A DNA stretch of 64,000 bases from Batkoa obscura (lineage: Eukaryota > Entomophthoromycota > Entomophthoromycetes > Entomophthorales > Batkoaceae). Location: assembly GCA_030770535.1 (NCBI GenBank), contig JASVEC010000007.1, positions 930,001 to 994,000 on the forward strand, in the 5' to 3' direction. Below the pieces are notes generated by a model, which did no database searches, was not told where the DNA came from, and saw only the letters and a program-made list of their open reading frames with translations. The position numbers were made by a program, and so were the translations under genes. This document shows, piece by piece, positions 34,956 to 46,868 of the stretch (position 1 is the first letter of the stretch; every line of letters starts with the position of its first letter).

Positions 34956-36987
34956 TGTATTAGTATTTGATATTAAAAAATTTTTTTAATCCATTTTCTA
35001 TCATTTTTCGGTCTTTTTATACTTCTTTTGCTAATATTACTAATTGACCATTTTTCGGTATTTTAAAGTCTTGGCCTAATTTATAGCAAAATTAATTAAT
35101 TACTTAACTGAGTTTTTTAAAATTTCGGATTTTATTAAAAAACAAATTAATTTATTAAAACGTCATAAAAAGTAGAGATTTAAACAATCAAATTAATATC
35201 ACCAATATCTTATACTTAATTAGTTCTTTAAAAATTATTCTGTTTGTAGTCAAAATAGATTTAAAATCGAAAGCCAAGATTAATGTTAATAGTAAATATA
35301 TGTAATAATATCACTTTGCTTTGTATCTTTTAAACTTTACTATTGATTAACAACATGAAATAATATATTAACCAACCAATTTTATAGTCATCAAAAAGTA
35401 AGAATAATAATGAATTAACTCTACTAAGTTATGTTTAAAAACTATCATATAGCCAAATCATTTATTAATTTAAGCTGTTCCAAAAATGTTTATGAATAAA
35501 GCTTTATTAAGTTTTGTATATTTATTTCCTAGAGAATATTATAATTTGGTTGAATCTTTTTCATTTTGTAGAAACTCTATTGAAATCTTTTATTATCTTA
35601 TATATAAACGACTAAAACTTGACAAATAATTAATTTTTTTAACTTAGTTCTATGTTTTTTATATTAGCTCGTCTTATTAACAAACTTACCAAGTAGAAAA
35701 TGACATAACTACCTCTAATTAAAACTATTTCTCCAGTCTACCCCTCAATTATCAAAAACTTTCAACTTATTTCTCACTTTCCATAAACCTTTGCTTTGTT
35801 TATTGGTCTATGATCTATGAATACCTTTTACACTAAACTGTCTGTTGACAGCATCTCAGCTATTGCTAAAGCGGTTACAAGTTTGCTCCACAATTGGATT
35901 CAAATTTATGAAGCAAAACACCATTTTTTTCAACTTAAGTTATCTGGTTTAGAAACCAGAATACACAATCCCTCACCCCTTCTAATCCTATAATAATTTA
36001 ATATTGTTTCTATATATTTACTCCTTTTTTTTGCCTTAAAATTTCATATATTATTGTTATTTTGTTAATTTACTTTCAATAATAAGTACTTGAGTATTTT
36101 ATTCAACACTTTTAAGATTTATATAAAAAATATATAATAATTTTACAGCATAATTTAATAGAGCTAAAAACACAAGAGTTTTTTTACTAGTTATTTACAA
36201 AAGCATAAATATCAATAGCCCCAAATTTAGTTTTTTTTAATTAACATCATAAAAATATCTTTGTCATGGGCCGTTTTTCAAAATTTCTAGCTTCTCAATT
36301 CATCTCTCTTCCTTCTCTGACTTTTACTTTCAAGCTATTCTTTTTGAATTTAAATCACCCCTTGTAATTTGCTTTCTCGAACATATCCTCTAGAATATAT
36401 ATAAAGCTCATTGCTTCTCCTTTCCAAGGGGTTTGGATCCGATTCATCACCTCCTCATCTTTACATCAAATAAAAAATAGCTTGAACCAATGACGTCTTC
36501 TGGGCTATTGAACTTTAAGTACTAGTTACAGAGGTTTTAAGTTCTTCTGAAGTTGGTATCATAACCTGTTTCATGAAGTTACCAATACTCAATCAAGACA
36601 TTTACCAAAAGGATTCGAAATTTTTTAAAAAAGCCATTATAAAAAGGTTACCAAACTAAAGATTGAAAACTTTATAAAAAACTCAAGTTACCATAACTAT
36701 TGATTTATAACAAATATTAAATTTGACTTTTCTATATTTCTATATTCCTATAATAAAGCACTAATAATTACATTTTATTTCAACATCCTCCAAATTCTCA
36801 AAGAAGGTACTATAAAATTTTAAGAGCTTATAAGTTTTGCCAAATACTAAAACATTTAAGTTTTATAAGAACATTGTAAATCCAATTTTTTAGAATGAGG
36901 AATTATTGAAGTACAAAAAGAGTAACAAAAGAATGAAATATTAAAAATTAACATTTTAAGTTTATAAAATTCAATACTAAGTTTACC
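34956..36987. other. Gene-poor spacer with a decayed coding stretch
   Basis: About 2 kb between the second and third homeobox loci. The part at about 36280-36660 reads on the minus strand like old coding sequence and is listed separately. Nothing else recognised. Confidence 0.4.
36280..36660 (-). pseudogene. Decayed coding fragment of unknown family
   Basis: Several consecutive open stretches on the minus strand have protein-like composition rich in Glu, Asp, Met, Pro and Trp, for example FNSPEDVIGSSYFLFDV and TPWKGEAMSFIYILEDMF. They are interrupted by a few breaks and no intact ORF remains. Family and origin (host gene or mobile element) are not recognised. Confidence 0.3.
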
Positions 36988-37363
36988 ATGTCTACCCAAA
37001 CGATGCCTTACTTTACATCAAGCATAGAAATAAAACCTTATAATCCATCTAAGAAAACCCGTCATTCAACAAAACCCGAAGTCAAACTCTCAAAAAAGAA
37101 AAGAAATAGCTTCTTATTTAAACTTACCTCTCCGTGCTGTTCAAATTTGGTTTCAAAATTGCCGTGCTAAACCAAAATCAGAATCAAAATCTCAACAACT
37201 ATCGATTTCTGTTCTAGTGTGGAAGAGGAGGAAGGAAAAGAAGTTTATCCTTAATCGCAGTGATATTATTTCAATTAATAGTTTATTAAATGACAAAAAA
37301 TCAGTTCAATATCGCCTTAATATAACCTCAATATCTAGTTCATATTCAATGGATGCATATTAA
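36988..37363 (+). pseudogene. Broken third homeobox gene
   Basis: Clearly a paralogue of the gene at 34518-34955, but on the other strand. It opens with MSTQTMPYFTSSIEIKPYNP, then RHS as in the intact gene. Helix 1 of the homeodomain is mostly missing (a deletion after RHSTK). The frame then shifts by one base near KKKRNS, so that the direct reading ends at 37170; the shifted frame holds LPLRAVQIWFQNCRAKPKS, the recognition helix with Arg53 replaced by Cys, and finishes with DIISINSLLND and a stop at 37363. With helix 1 lost and a key arginine changed it should not bind DNA. A sequencing error could explain the shift but not the deletion. Confidence 0.8.
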
Positions 37364-37716
37364 TAGAGCCGAATTTCCTTGATTTACTACTTTACCCACT
37401 AACACTATAATTAAGTTCATTATTCTTTTTTTGTTAAATTCAAAAAAGCTGTAATTAAAAAAATTATAAATAAAAAAATAAGAATACAACAATATAACAA
37501 ACCCCTTTTTTTAAATGAAATTTCGTTTTTAAATTAAAAAACTATCCTTTATTTTAAAATAAACACCTTCTTTTGTTAAAAATTTGGGAACTAGTACGAA
37601 AATTCAATCTCTTTCCATACTAATACCTACTATCACCTTCAACCTTAACATTTATTTTAAGAATCATTGTTTACTATATCGTTTTTTATTCCAAAATACC
37701 CACGATCACTGCCTTT
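37364..37716. other. Spacer between homeobox pseudogene and adenylate cyclase
   Basis: About 350 bp, AT-rich, downstream of both flanking loci; nothing recognised. Confidence 0.5.
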
Positions 37717-40700
37717 TTAAACCTTATCAAACGCGCCTTCCGTTGGTGTAAAATATTCAGAAGATACATCATCTTCTGAAGGAGTAATTGAAGGTAACTT
37801 TAAACTCAATGGAATTGGTGAAAGTAACGTTGATTTTTGAATCTCTTTTTCAAACTTTCCTCTAAATCCCATGATACCAACTCCTGATCGATTTGTCAAC
37901 TTACCCAATAGATCTTGAACTTCTTCCGACAACCCTATCGTCCCTTCATTTTTTACTTTTTCCATAAACTTATCCACTACTATTCTTCGAATCGCATTTT
38001 CAATTCTTATTATCAAGGATTCTAATAAATAAATTAACTCTTGTTCAGTGGCTTCTTCTTTAATGGAAAATGTAAAAAATCCATATAATGAATCAATCCT
38101 TGATTTCTTTTTACTTAATACTTGATCACTCGCCAATCGTTCGATCCGCATACATAAATAGGCTACTAACTTAACTAAACTACTATCAATTGTTTTGTTA
38201 TTCACAGAGATATTCAATGGGATTTCTTCTTTTGGTGACATGGCAGACAAATAAAATTCATGTCTTCCAATTAATGATTTGGGATAAATCTGATTCAAAA
38301 TAAACAATTATTAATTACTTTTATCAACCTTATTAAATAATATCTCAACTTACCATCGATAATACCTCTGGATTTTCTAACCCCGTTAATTTCATTTCCC
38401 CCAAATTGAACATTTGATACCCAATTTTACGTAACATTCGAACATCCCTAGGTATATTAACTGACAATTGATTTTCATTACATTCCATAGGAAATTGTAA
38501 ATCCATCAATTCAATTTCTTTGACTACATCTGCCGATACACAAATCTGACCCCCATCTGCTGCTGTACAAATAGAATCCGACCTTTTTACCATATAGCCT
38601 AAATAATCCATACGATGAGTTACTGGATCGGGTTCACAAACCGGGGTACCAAAATGAATGCCCATTCTAACTGATAATCCACGATAAATTAACTCTTTTG
38701 GACCATTAGGACGATACACTTCTTGACATTCCGAAGAATCTAATATTTCTTGTGGCCAATCTAAATCTAATAGATGAACTTGCATGGTTAAACACCATAA
38801 TAAGGCAGATGCTACCGTTGGAAAAGCGGCTCTAAAAGCATCTCCTTCCGTTTTAACCTCATAACCACCTAAACTAATTAACCATCGACGCATCGATAAA
38901 TTATGAGATTTAACAGCAAATCTCATAGCGGTTGGAAAAGTTTCCCATAAAAATGTGGAATTTTTAATATCCGTAAATACTAAAGCTACTTTTCCTGTAG
39001 GTGCTTCATCATTTTTACTACCCAATCGTGCTAATTTTGAACTACCTGGTCCCTGTTGTCGCCATCGGTTACGTCGATAAGAGATGGCTAAATTACTATC
39101 ATCCATATTTCGTGATATATTATTATTGCTGATTTCCATACTAGTATCTCGAAATGCGAATAAATCATTAACACCAATAATCATCACTGAGACGGAATCT
39201 TTACTACCATAAGTAATAGCAAAATCTCTCACTTTTTGAGCTGCTACCATTAAATTATCCGATTCCATACGAGCTACATCAACAGCTGTTTGATATGTCA
39301 TTTTATCCCATAAAGATCTTGTAGCCAATATAATAAATTCATCATTTTCAGTTAATTCAATTTTTTCAATTGATGGATTAGCATTAACTAAAGGTGCTAA
39401 ATGAAAATGTCCAAATCCTCGAGATATTTCTAATTCTCCATTCAATAACCCCTGTGATGAAATAAATCCTTTATTATTTCGAATCCGACTAATTTCTTCA
39501 ATACTCCAAGGAGTATGTCTTTTTGATAATAAATTATATTTTCCTGCATTACCACATAACACAGCTACTGTATCTCCAACATTAGCTACATATAATGTAG
39601 ATCCTGTGATATAAGCTACAACTCCAGATGCTCCCAAATTGCCATTTTCATCCATGGTAGTTGAGCCTAATTCTTTATTTAAATTTAAAAAAGTTCTTCT
39701 TAAAGCATCTTTAACATTTCCACCTTCTTCTTTATTTTGTTTTTTTAATTCATCATCCAAATAAGCTTCTAAATGATCATTTAAAAATTTAGCTACTCTT
39801 GAACCTGAACCTGATCTAGATGTATGTCCATCAAATAAAGCAAATAAAGATACTTCATCTCTACCTTTAAACTGCCTTATGCTTTTATCCCATGTCCATA
39901 TTTTATCCCACATGTTTGAAGTATCTGAAGAATCAATAACATTTAATTTATCAGCAATACCATAACTAATTCTTCCCAATTGAGAAGGATCTGTTCTAAC
40001 TCTTCTATCTGATGTTTCATTAGGTGCCTCTACCATTAAAGTAACATCCATTAAACCCAATGCCCTTAATTGATTTAAATTATTAAAATCAGGTAAATTA
40101 AGATGAGAAAAAGTTGAGCTTTCAGACAAATTATGTTTAATTTCTAATCTCTTATTACCAGATAAATTTAAATATCTTAAACCTGTATTCCAGTTCCAAT
40201 TCCAATCATAAGGAAAATTACATATATTATATTTTAAAGCATTATTACCAACATCCAATGTAAATAAACCCCCTAACTTTCCTAATTCTGCAGGTAATGT
40301 TTGTAATCGATTACTATTTAAATACAATCCTCTTAGTCCTCTTAATCTTTCTAAATCTTCTGCAGGTAATGTTGATAATTGATTTCCAGATAAATAAAGA
40401 TCTGTTAAATTTGATAAATTTATTAAAGATCCTGATGGTATTTCATCTAAGATATTGTAACTTAAATTTAATACTTTTAATTCTGTAAAAAATGAAATAG
40501 AAGTAAATACATCATCTGTTAATCGATTATCTCCTAAAAACAATTCTCTTAATGATAATGATAATGGTGGATGGATTAATTCATCTGAATTTGTTGATGC
40601 TGTTCTATTTAAATTATTATTATTATTATTAGGTTGTATTAATGGTCTTGGAAATTCTTTTAATAGATTTGAACTAGCATTAAATATTGTTAATGAACCT

Positions 40701-42951
40701 AATAACCAAATTTCTGAAGGTAATGAACTAATATTATTATCATGTAAATCTAAAAATTTTAAACTATTTAATAAAGAAATATTAGCAATAACTGAACTTA
40801 ATTCATTATTGGAACAATTTAGACTTTGTAATTTAGTTAAGGTACCAATAGATGGTGGTAACAATACTAATCGGTTATTGTCTAAATTTAATTCTTCTAA
40901 ATTGGGCACAAAATTAAATAAATCATCTGGCAAACTAACTAATTTTGAAAATGATAAATTTAAGCATGTTAATGTTAATAATGGATTAACTGGTTGAATT
41001 ATTTTTGTAATTGAATTTTTAGAAATAATTAATCGATATAAAGATTGAAAATTCAATTGTAATGTCGATATAAAATTATAATCACATAATAATAATTCTA
41101 AATTTGGTAAACTACTTAATGAATCTAAATTATTTAATTGATTTTTTCTTAAATCTAATTCTCTTAATTTAGATAATTGACTTATTGATTCTGGTAAACT
41201 ACCAACAATTCGATTGGATATTAATAATAATTCTTGTAAATTAACCAATTGATTAATAGTGGAGGGTATGACTTTAATTTCATTGAATGAAATATCCAAA
41301 TGAATTAAATTAATTAAATTGGTGATAACAGTTGGAAATAATGAAAACCGGTTATTAGATAAATTCAATTTCTTTAAATTAACTAATTTTGAAAATTGAG
41401 AGGGTAAAATTTCAATCCGATTATTACTTAATAATAATGAGTTTAAACTTTTTAAAGATTCTAATTTAGAATAATGAATAGATTTAATCCTATTACTAGA
41501 AAGATCCAAAAAAGTTAATGTTGTTATTGCTTTAATACATTCTGGTACATTTTGTAATTCACATCTTGATAATTTCAACTCTTTTAAAGCTGAACAATTA
41601 GCAAAAAACTCAAAAGTTAGATCAATCACTAAATTTTGACTTAAATTTAAACTATGAACTTGATTCGCATGTTTCATTAAACTTTGGGGGATTTTTCGTA
41701 AATTTTTGGCTCTTAAATCGACATGTTGATAATTAGGTATTTCTTGATTCTAAATTAAATAATAACAATAAATATTACAATACATTATTAAATTACTATT
41801 ATCACTATTATTGATTAAACTTACATCATCCATACAACAATTTCTACTATAATCAAAGATAAATTTAAAATAATAAGAATTATCTTCTCTACCAATATTA
41901 CGTAAATCATCTCTTGAAGTATAACCAATTTTCTCCAACATTCTTTTTAATATAACTAATGGTCTTTCATCACTTGTAAGTTCTCTTTCTAAAATTTATC
42001 TTATTAATAAAATAAACCACTATTATATTATGTTATGTTATATTATCATAAAAAACAACTCACATCTGAAATTCTATAAAAAAGTATTAATTTAAACTAT
42101 CAACTTACCAATATTATGCTTCCTTAGATACAATGCATATGGTGATACATCATTTACAAAAAACTTTTTCGCTAATGGAATTAACAGTTCACTCGCTTTA
42201 GTTCTCAAAGAACAATAAACCGTTGCATACGTATGATCTGGTTTAAACACTCTAATTCTATATTGAAATCGATCATCCCCTTCTTCTTCATATAATGTAT
42301 CTTCTGTTATCCATCCACGATCATTTTCAAATTGGGATACTTCAGGTATAGAAGTGATATCATCGGCTATTAAAGCGGAAGTTGTTGGGGATACTACTAC
42401 CCCATTGCGTTTTAGACTGTTTAAAGATTCTGAGCTTGGTTTACGCTTGTTATTGTTATTCTTGTTAATCGTGTCTATCGTTAACATATCTGGAGGTACT
42501 ACATCGTCTAAAGAAATTAATATAATAAATAAAAATAAAATAGATATAAATTTAAATCAGCTTACCACTCTCCACTTTAGCAATCTACGTTATTTTAAGA
42601 AAACCAATATTTAGATTTTTTTTGAATATCAAAAACCAAACTTACCAACGCTTCAATTTCTTTTGCATCCATTTGAGAGTTTAATAATTTTGAAAACTCA
42701 GTATCAGAACCTCGTCTTCTTACACGTTGTAATAAAGTACTTCGATCTTCTTTAGATAATTCGGTATCTGAGCAGGAACTTAATCGCTTCTTTTTGCTAC
42801 TGGTTTTTGTAGAGGGTGGTTCTTCTATTTGTTTATAAATGAAATTTAGATATTAATGATGTTGATTTAGAAGTAAGAGAAAAGGGGGAATGAAATAGCA
42901 CTTACCTATAATTTTATCTTTGTTCTTTCGTCTTGGGAATGGAAATTTCAT
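37717..42951 (-). CDS. Fungal adenylate cyclase (Cyr1/Uac1 type)
   Basis: Seven exons: 42906-42951, 42646-42824, 42566-42584, 42109-42507, 41825-41988, 38354-41749, 37717-38289, giving 1591 residues, shorter than yeast Cyr1 (2026). It makes cAMP for protein kinase A signalling. Order: basic, disordered N-terminus; Ras-association domain (about 150-270, DDRFQYRIRVFKPDHTYATV); about 20 leucine-rich repeats (about 290-830); a PP2C-like domain (about 860-1110, with SLFALFDGHTSR and VANVGDTVAVL); class III cyclase domain from about 1180 (KVALVFTDIKNSTFLWE, GGYEVKTEGDAFRAAFP). The metal aspartate of FTDIKNS and the DAF region are present. A C-terminal helical region (about 1400-1591) would be the CAP/Srv2 binding site. 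RA and LRR imply control by a Ras-type GTPase. Confidence 0.95.
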
Positions 42952-43994
42952 TTTTGTTTCTCTCTAACCTTTTTCAATTGATAAACTTTACTGTATTGAT
43001 TTTGGGTTGTTAAAATAAATAAAAAATTTCTTAAATAAGATATAAAAATTAGTTAAATTAAAATTAATGAAAAAAATCAATTTGTCATAATTTTAATATT
43101 ACGAATAAGCTACAAGTTGAGCCATTATAGAAATGAGAATGATTGGTTGAATCCAATTGTACTTAAGCCAATTATATATGATTTAGATGGGTTTATTGTC
43201 ATAGAATGAATACTCATTAAGTTTTCACTATATAAAGGTTGATGACTACATATATTATAAAGATGCAAAAGTAATTTCAAGGATAAACGAGAGAGGTGAA
43301 ATAAATAAAATTTTAGATTAAAGAAAAGGTTCAATGAATTTTTATCTCAAAAGCAATTTGATTCTGTTTATTTTTAATGGATGAAATTGTATAGTAATCA
43401 TTTTAAGAAAATATTAGTGGCACTTATTCAATTCAATTCAATTCAATTCATAAAGGAGCTGAGTGAAGATTGAAATTAGTAATTGTAGATAAAGCGATAA
43501 AAGTGGCTCAAGCTAGTATTAGACTAATGGGTAATAGTAATATAGAAAAATATAAAAATGGAATAATTCCTTGTAAGGAAATAATATTAGGCTATCCATT
43601 ATTTCATAAAATTAATAGAGAAAAAGTTATATGCGTAGTATAAGAATGATAACACTGAACCACCTTGCTTTTTATATAAATAAAAAGGATTGAAATGTGT
43701 TTTATTATTTTTTATTACTTTTAATCTACAACTGAGCGATAATGTCATAAATGTTTTGTAGTGCTGGTATATTTTTTAACCTTTTTGGATATCAATTGAT
43801 TGTATTAATAATAGAATTATAAAGTTTAACACGTTAAAATTTGATTAAAGTAAAAGGAAGAATATTACATGTAAGAAATCAGATTTGATTGATAATTTCA
43901 ATAAAGAAATAGAATGAAGAATTAAATTTATACGTTTTACTTTATTCTATTTTATTTGATAATTCTAATATAATCAACATCTAATTTTTTTTTA
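42952..43994. other. Spacer upstream of adenylate cyclase with a decayed coding stretch
   Basis: About 1 kb between the cyclase start and the LOG gene stop. The plus-strand part at about 43080-43645 shows old coding sequence, listed separately. A TTCAA tandem repeat (about 43436-43451, roughly five units) lies inside it. Confidence 0.4.
43080..43645 (+). pseudogene. Decayed coding region of unknown family
   Basis: Over about 560 bp the plus strand holds a run of adjoining open stretches with non-random amino-acid use, such as NENDWLNPIVLKPIIYDLDG, KVDDYIYYKDAKVISRINER and KVAQASIRLMGNSNIEKYKN. No single frame is open throughout; it looks broken at several places. The family is not recognised and it may be either a dead host gene or part of an old element. 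Confidence 0.4.
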
Positions 43995-44928
43995 TTATTG
44001 CCATGTAAATGGAGCTTTATAATCATGACCGTTAAAATTTTGAATTTGATTTAACAATTCATTATAATCTTCAGAAGTTATAATTAATTTTCGACTACCT
44101 TCACTGATAAAACCCTCTATTTTAAAAAAATCAATAAACATTTAAGCTTCAATTTGTAACCCTTCTTGTTAATTTACCTTTTAGTCCATGTTCTAATAAA
44201 CTATCAAAAATACCATAGAAGTTATTGATATTAATTAAGCCCAAATACTTGTTATGAATGGACAATTGATTCCTAAAATAATAATAATAAACGATAAAGA
44301 AATAAAGTAACTAGAAAGTAATATTTACCAAGTAGCCATTTCCATAATTTCTTCAAAGGTCCCTAATCCACCTGGAAGCGCTAAAAATGCAAATGACTGA
44401 TATAATACAAGTTAACTCACATCCCTTCAAAACAAAAAATACACTTACCAGTCTAGCCATTAATTTTTTCCTTTGGTGCATATCTTTAACTAAGATATTT
44501 TTATAGGCAAAATCCACTTTACAAAACTCTCTAAATCCCCAAGGATAAATACTAATTACTTTACCTCCTTCAGAAGCAACCGACTTAGCTACAGCCCCCA
44601 TTAAACCTCCATTACCACCACCTTTAAGGGAGGAGATTAGTTTTTTTAATGTAATATTTTCTCTAACTTACCATAAACTAAACCATAGCCTCGTTTTACT
44701 AATTCTTTACCTAAAGCTGTTTATGGAGAGGGGGAAGCTGTATTAGTATTTAATTGGTAATTGAAATTTATTGTTACCAACAGCTACTCTTTCATATTCT
44801 GGATCATTTCCCAAACCGGAGCCACAAAATACACAAATAAAGTGTTGGTTTAAAGATTGGACTTCCTGAACTATTTGTTCTTGTTCCTCTGCTAAGGTTA
44901 AGTTTTCTAACTGTTTATCACCGGACAT
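43995..44928 (-). CDS. LOG-family nucleoside 5'-monophosphate phosphoribohydrolase
   Basis: Six exons: 44778-44928, 44672-44716, 44449-44621, 44329-44396, 44178-44272, 43995-44116, giving 217 residues, typical of the LOG (lonely guy) family. These enzymes split a base from a nucleoside monophosphate; in plants this activates cytokinins. The Rossmann-like start HFICVFCGSGLGNDPEY is followed by GKELVKRGYGLVYGGGNGGL, then GAVAKSVASEGGKVISIYP. The diagnostic LPGGLGTFEEIMEMATW carries the PGGxGTxxE motif across the fourth and fifth exons. Databases often label the family lysine decarboxylase-like, which is a misnomer. In fungi the physiological substrate is uncertain. Confidence 0.88.
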
Positions 44929-46126
44929 TGTATTAGTTTTGTTTTTGTTTAAAAATAATTTTTTTAGTTTTGATTTTGATTCTATTTATCTTATTTTTTA
45001 TGCTTCACAATTTAAAACTCCATTTTGGGTGACTCAATATTATTCCAATTAGAATAATCTATACCACTAATAATAATAATAACAATACTAAATGAATAAA
45101 GCTAATATGATTGATTTGATCTTTTTTATCTTTAAATCAGTACAACTTCAATAAGTAAAAAACAATCCAATTTTATATAAACTGTTGGCTTTATGTTTCT
45201 ATCATTTTCACTGCTTTTTATACTATTTTTTTATCTGATTGAAATCTATTTCAATAAACAAACAAATCCATAAGTTTTAATCTTAAAACGTAAACTTTTA
45301 AATTAGCGGAATAGCTAGCTTTACTTATAGAACAATGAAACAAAGTAAATGGGATTATATAATATACTTTGCTCCCAGTAGTTTTATTTTTATAGTAAAG
45401 TTTAAACTTAATAGCTATTATTTAGTATCAAAAATCAGGCCAAAAGAACTCATAATCGATCATATAGAAATTGATATAGTATAACATTGAATAAATACAT
45501 TTTAAAGTTTGTGTTAATAAACTAGTAAATATGAATTATTTTAATTTTCAACTAAAATTGTTATTATTGACTAAACTTTAATTTTATCCCTGACTTTATG
45601 GATAAAGATCGAATTTTACTATCATTCATTGAGCTTTTTTAATGCAAGTATTTTAAAGTTTAAACCTCCACAAGGAAACCGATGGATATTAAAGCCAAAT
45701 AATGATACTCCTTCAATAAAAGATCATGTCTAATATAATAAATATAGTAAATGTAAAATAAACTACACTAAATGACTAAATTTTACTAATTAATTTTATT
45801 GATTTTTTTAATTTTATATTTTCCCATCATCAGCTGATTCACTAAAAAGGTTGGTCCTGATTTAAAATTTAGCCAATAAAATCCCATACCCAATCTATAC
45901 GAAGTGAAAAAATAATACTCACATAATATGATTGGTTGATTTTTGTCCCCAAAATACAAAAACTACAAATAAATTTATATTTGATTAAAAATAGACTAAT
46001 ATCGTTTTGTGTAACTTGGTAGTCGATTGATATAAATATTACTACTATGGACTTCGGTTTTCTTTTTTCATTCTTAATTCTACAATTAAAAAGATAACAA
46101 TAACATACATATAAAATATAATAAAG
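44929..46126. other. Divergent intergenic region between LOG and the membrane orphan
   Basis: About 1.2 kb, AT-rich. A short plus-strand stretch near 45640-45731 reads KPPQGNRWILKPNNDTPSIK with a stop after it and looks like a scrap of old coding sequence, too short to classify. Nothing else recognised. Confidence 0.35.
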
Positions 46127-46787
46127 ATGCATAATAAGGAAGTCTATCGGATAGAAAATCGAATAGTGAAAGTCAATGATACTCAAGGCTTAAATGATAA
46201 TAATATTACTTCCAATGGCGGCGACTATAATATTAGCTCTTGGTTGTTATCAAGCAATAAGTTTATATCTAAAAATTTAAAGCTTTTAGTTACACTATTG
46301 TTTTTATCTTCTTCAATATTTTATTTTTTTAAAGTAAGTTTTAATATATTCATTATTATTGTTATTCACACTCAACTATTTTCATTAGTTACATTATTTA
46401 TTTAAACTTAAAGAAAGTTTACTACTACGAACCCTAAGACGAAGAAAAGAGCGATTAACCAACCTAAATAACGAACTATTAAAAACCAAAATTATACCTT
46501 CTCCAACTACTATCACTAATCCAAAACTAACCAAAACAATAGATCAAATCAATGAAGATTTCATTAAATTAAATTCCGAACGAAACTATGTCATAAGAAA
46601 TACAAGGGAATCTATTAATGAATTTGAAATTTTATTAATGGGTTTAAAATATTCATTTCCTTCTCCACCTACTTGTAAAAGTATATTAGAATTTTCTGCT
46701 TATTGGTCCAAAGCCGATTCACCAACTTCGGGTTTAAAATCAATATTAAGAAGTTTAAAATCGTTATTGTTAATAAAATTTAATTAA
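46127..46787 (+). CDS. Uncharacterised single-pass membrane protein with coiled coil
   Basis: Two exons, 46127-46333 and 46389-46787, joined in frame at a GTAAGT donor and a TTCATTAG acceptor, giving 201 residues. The N-terminal 50 residues are polar. A membrane helix at about 52-69 (KLLVTLLFLSSSIFYFF) is followed directly by a basic, Leu/Arg-rich coiled coil (LFKLKESLLLRTLRRRKERL), then a polar region and a hydrophobic C-terminus (LKSILRSLKSLLLIKF). Layout of a short membrane segment followed by a positively charged coil recalls peroxisomal or ER tethering proteins (Pex14-like), but no motif confirms that. Function unknown. Confidence 0.65.
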
Positions 46788-46868
46788 TAAGTAGTATAAT
46801 TTATTAATATGTTAATAAAGTAAATTTTATGAATACAAATAAATATGTACAATATATATTATTTATTT

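Noticed and set aside
31623-37363. Calling the homeobox cluster a mating-type locus
   Set aside because: The homeodomains are not of the TALE type that pairs as HD1/HD2 with divergent transcription, and no pheromone, receptor or HMG gene is present; only a possibility.
43125-43334. 69-codon minus-strand ORF
   Set aside because: Opposite strand of the decayed plus-strand coding region, whose amino-acid use is far more protein-like.
45869-46186. 105-codon minus-strand ORF rich in Tyr, Ile and Phe
   Set aside because: Composition is what AT-rich non-coding DNA gives, it overlaps the start of the better-supported plus-strand membrane protein and has no recognisable domain.
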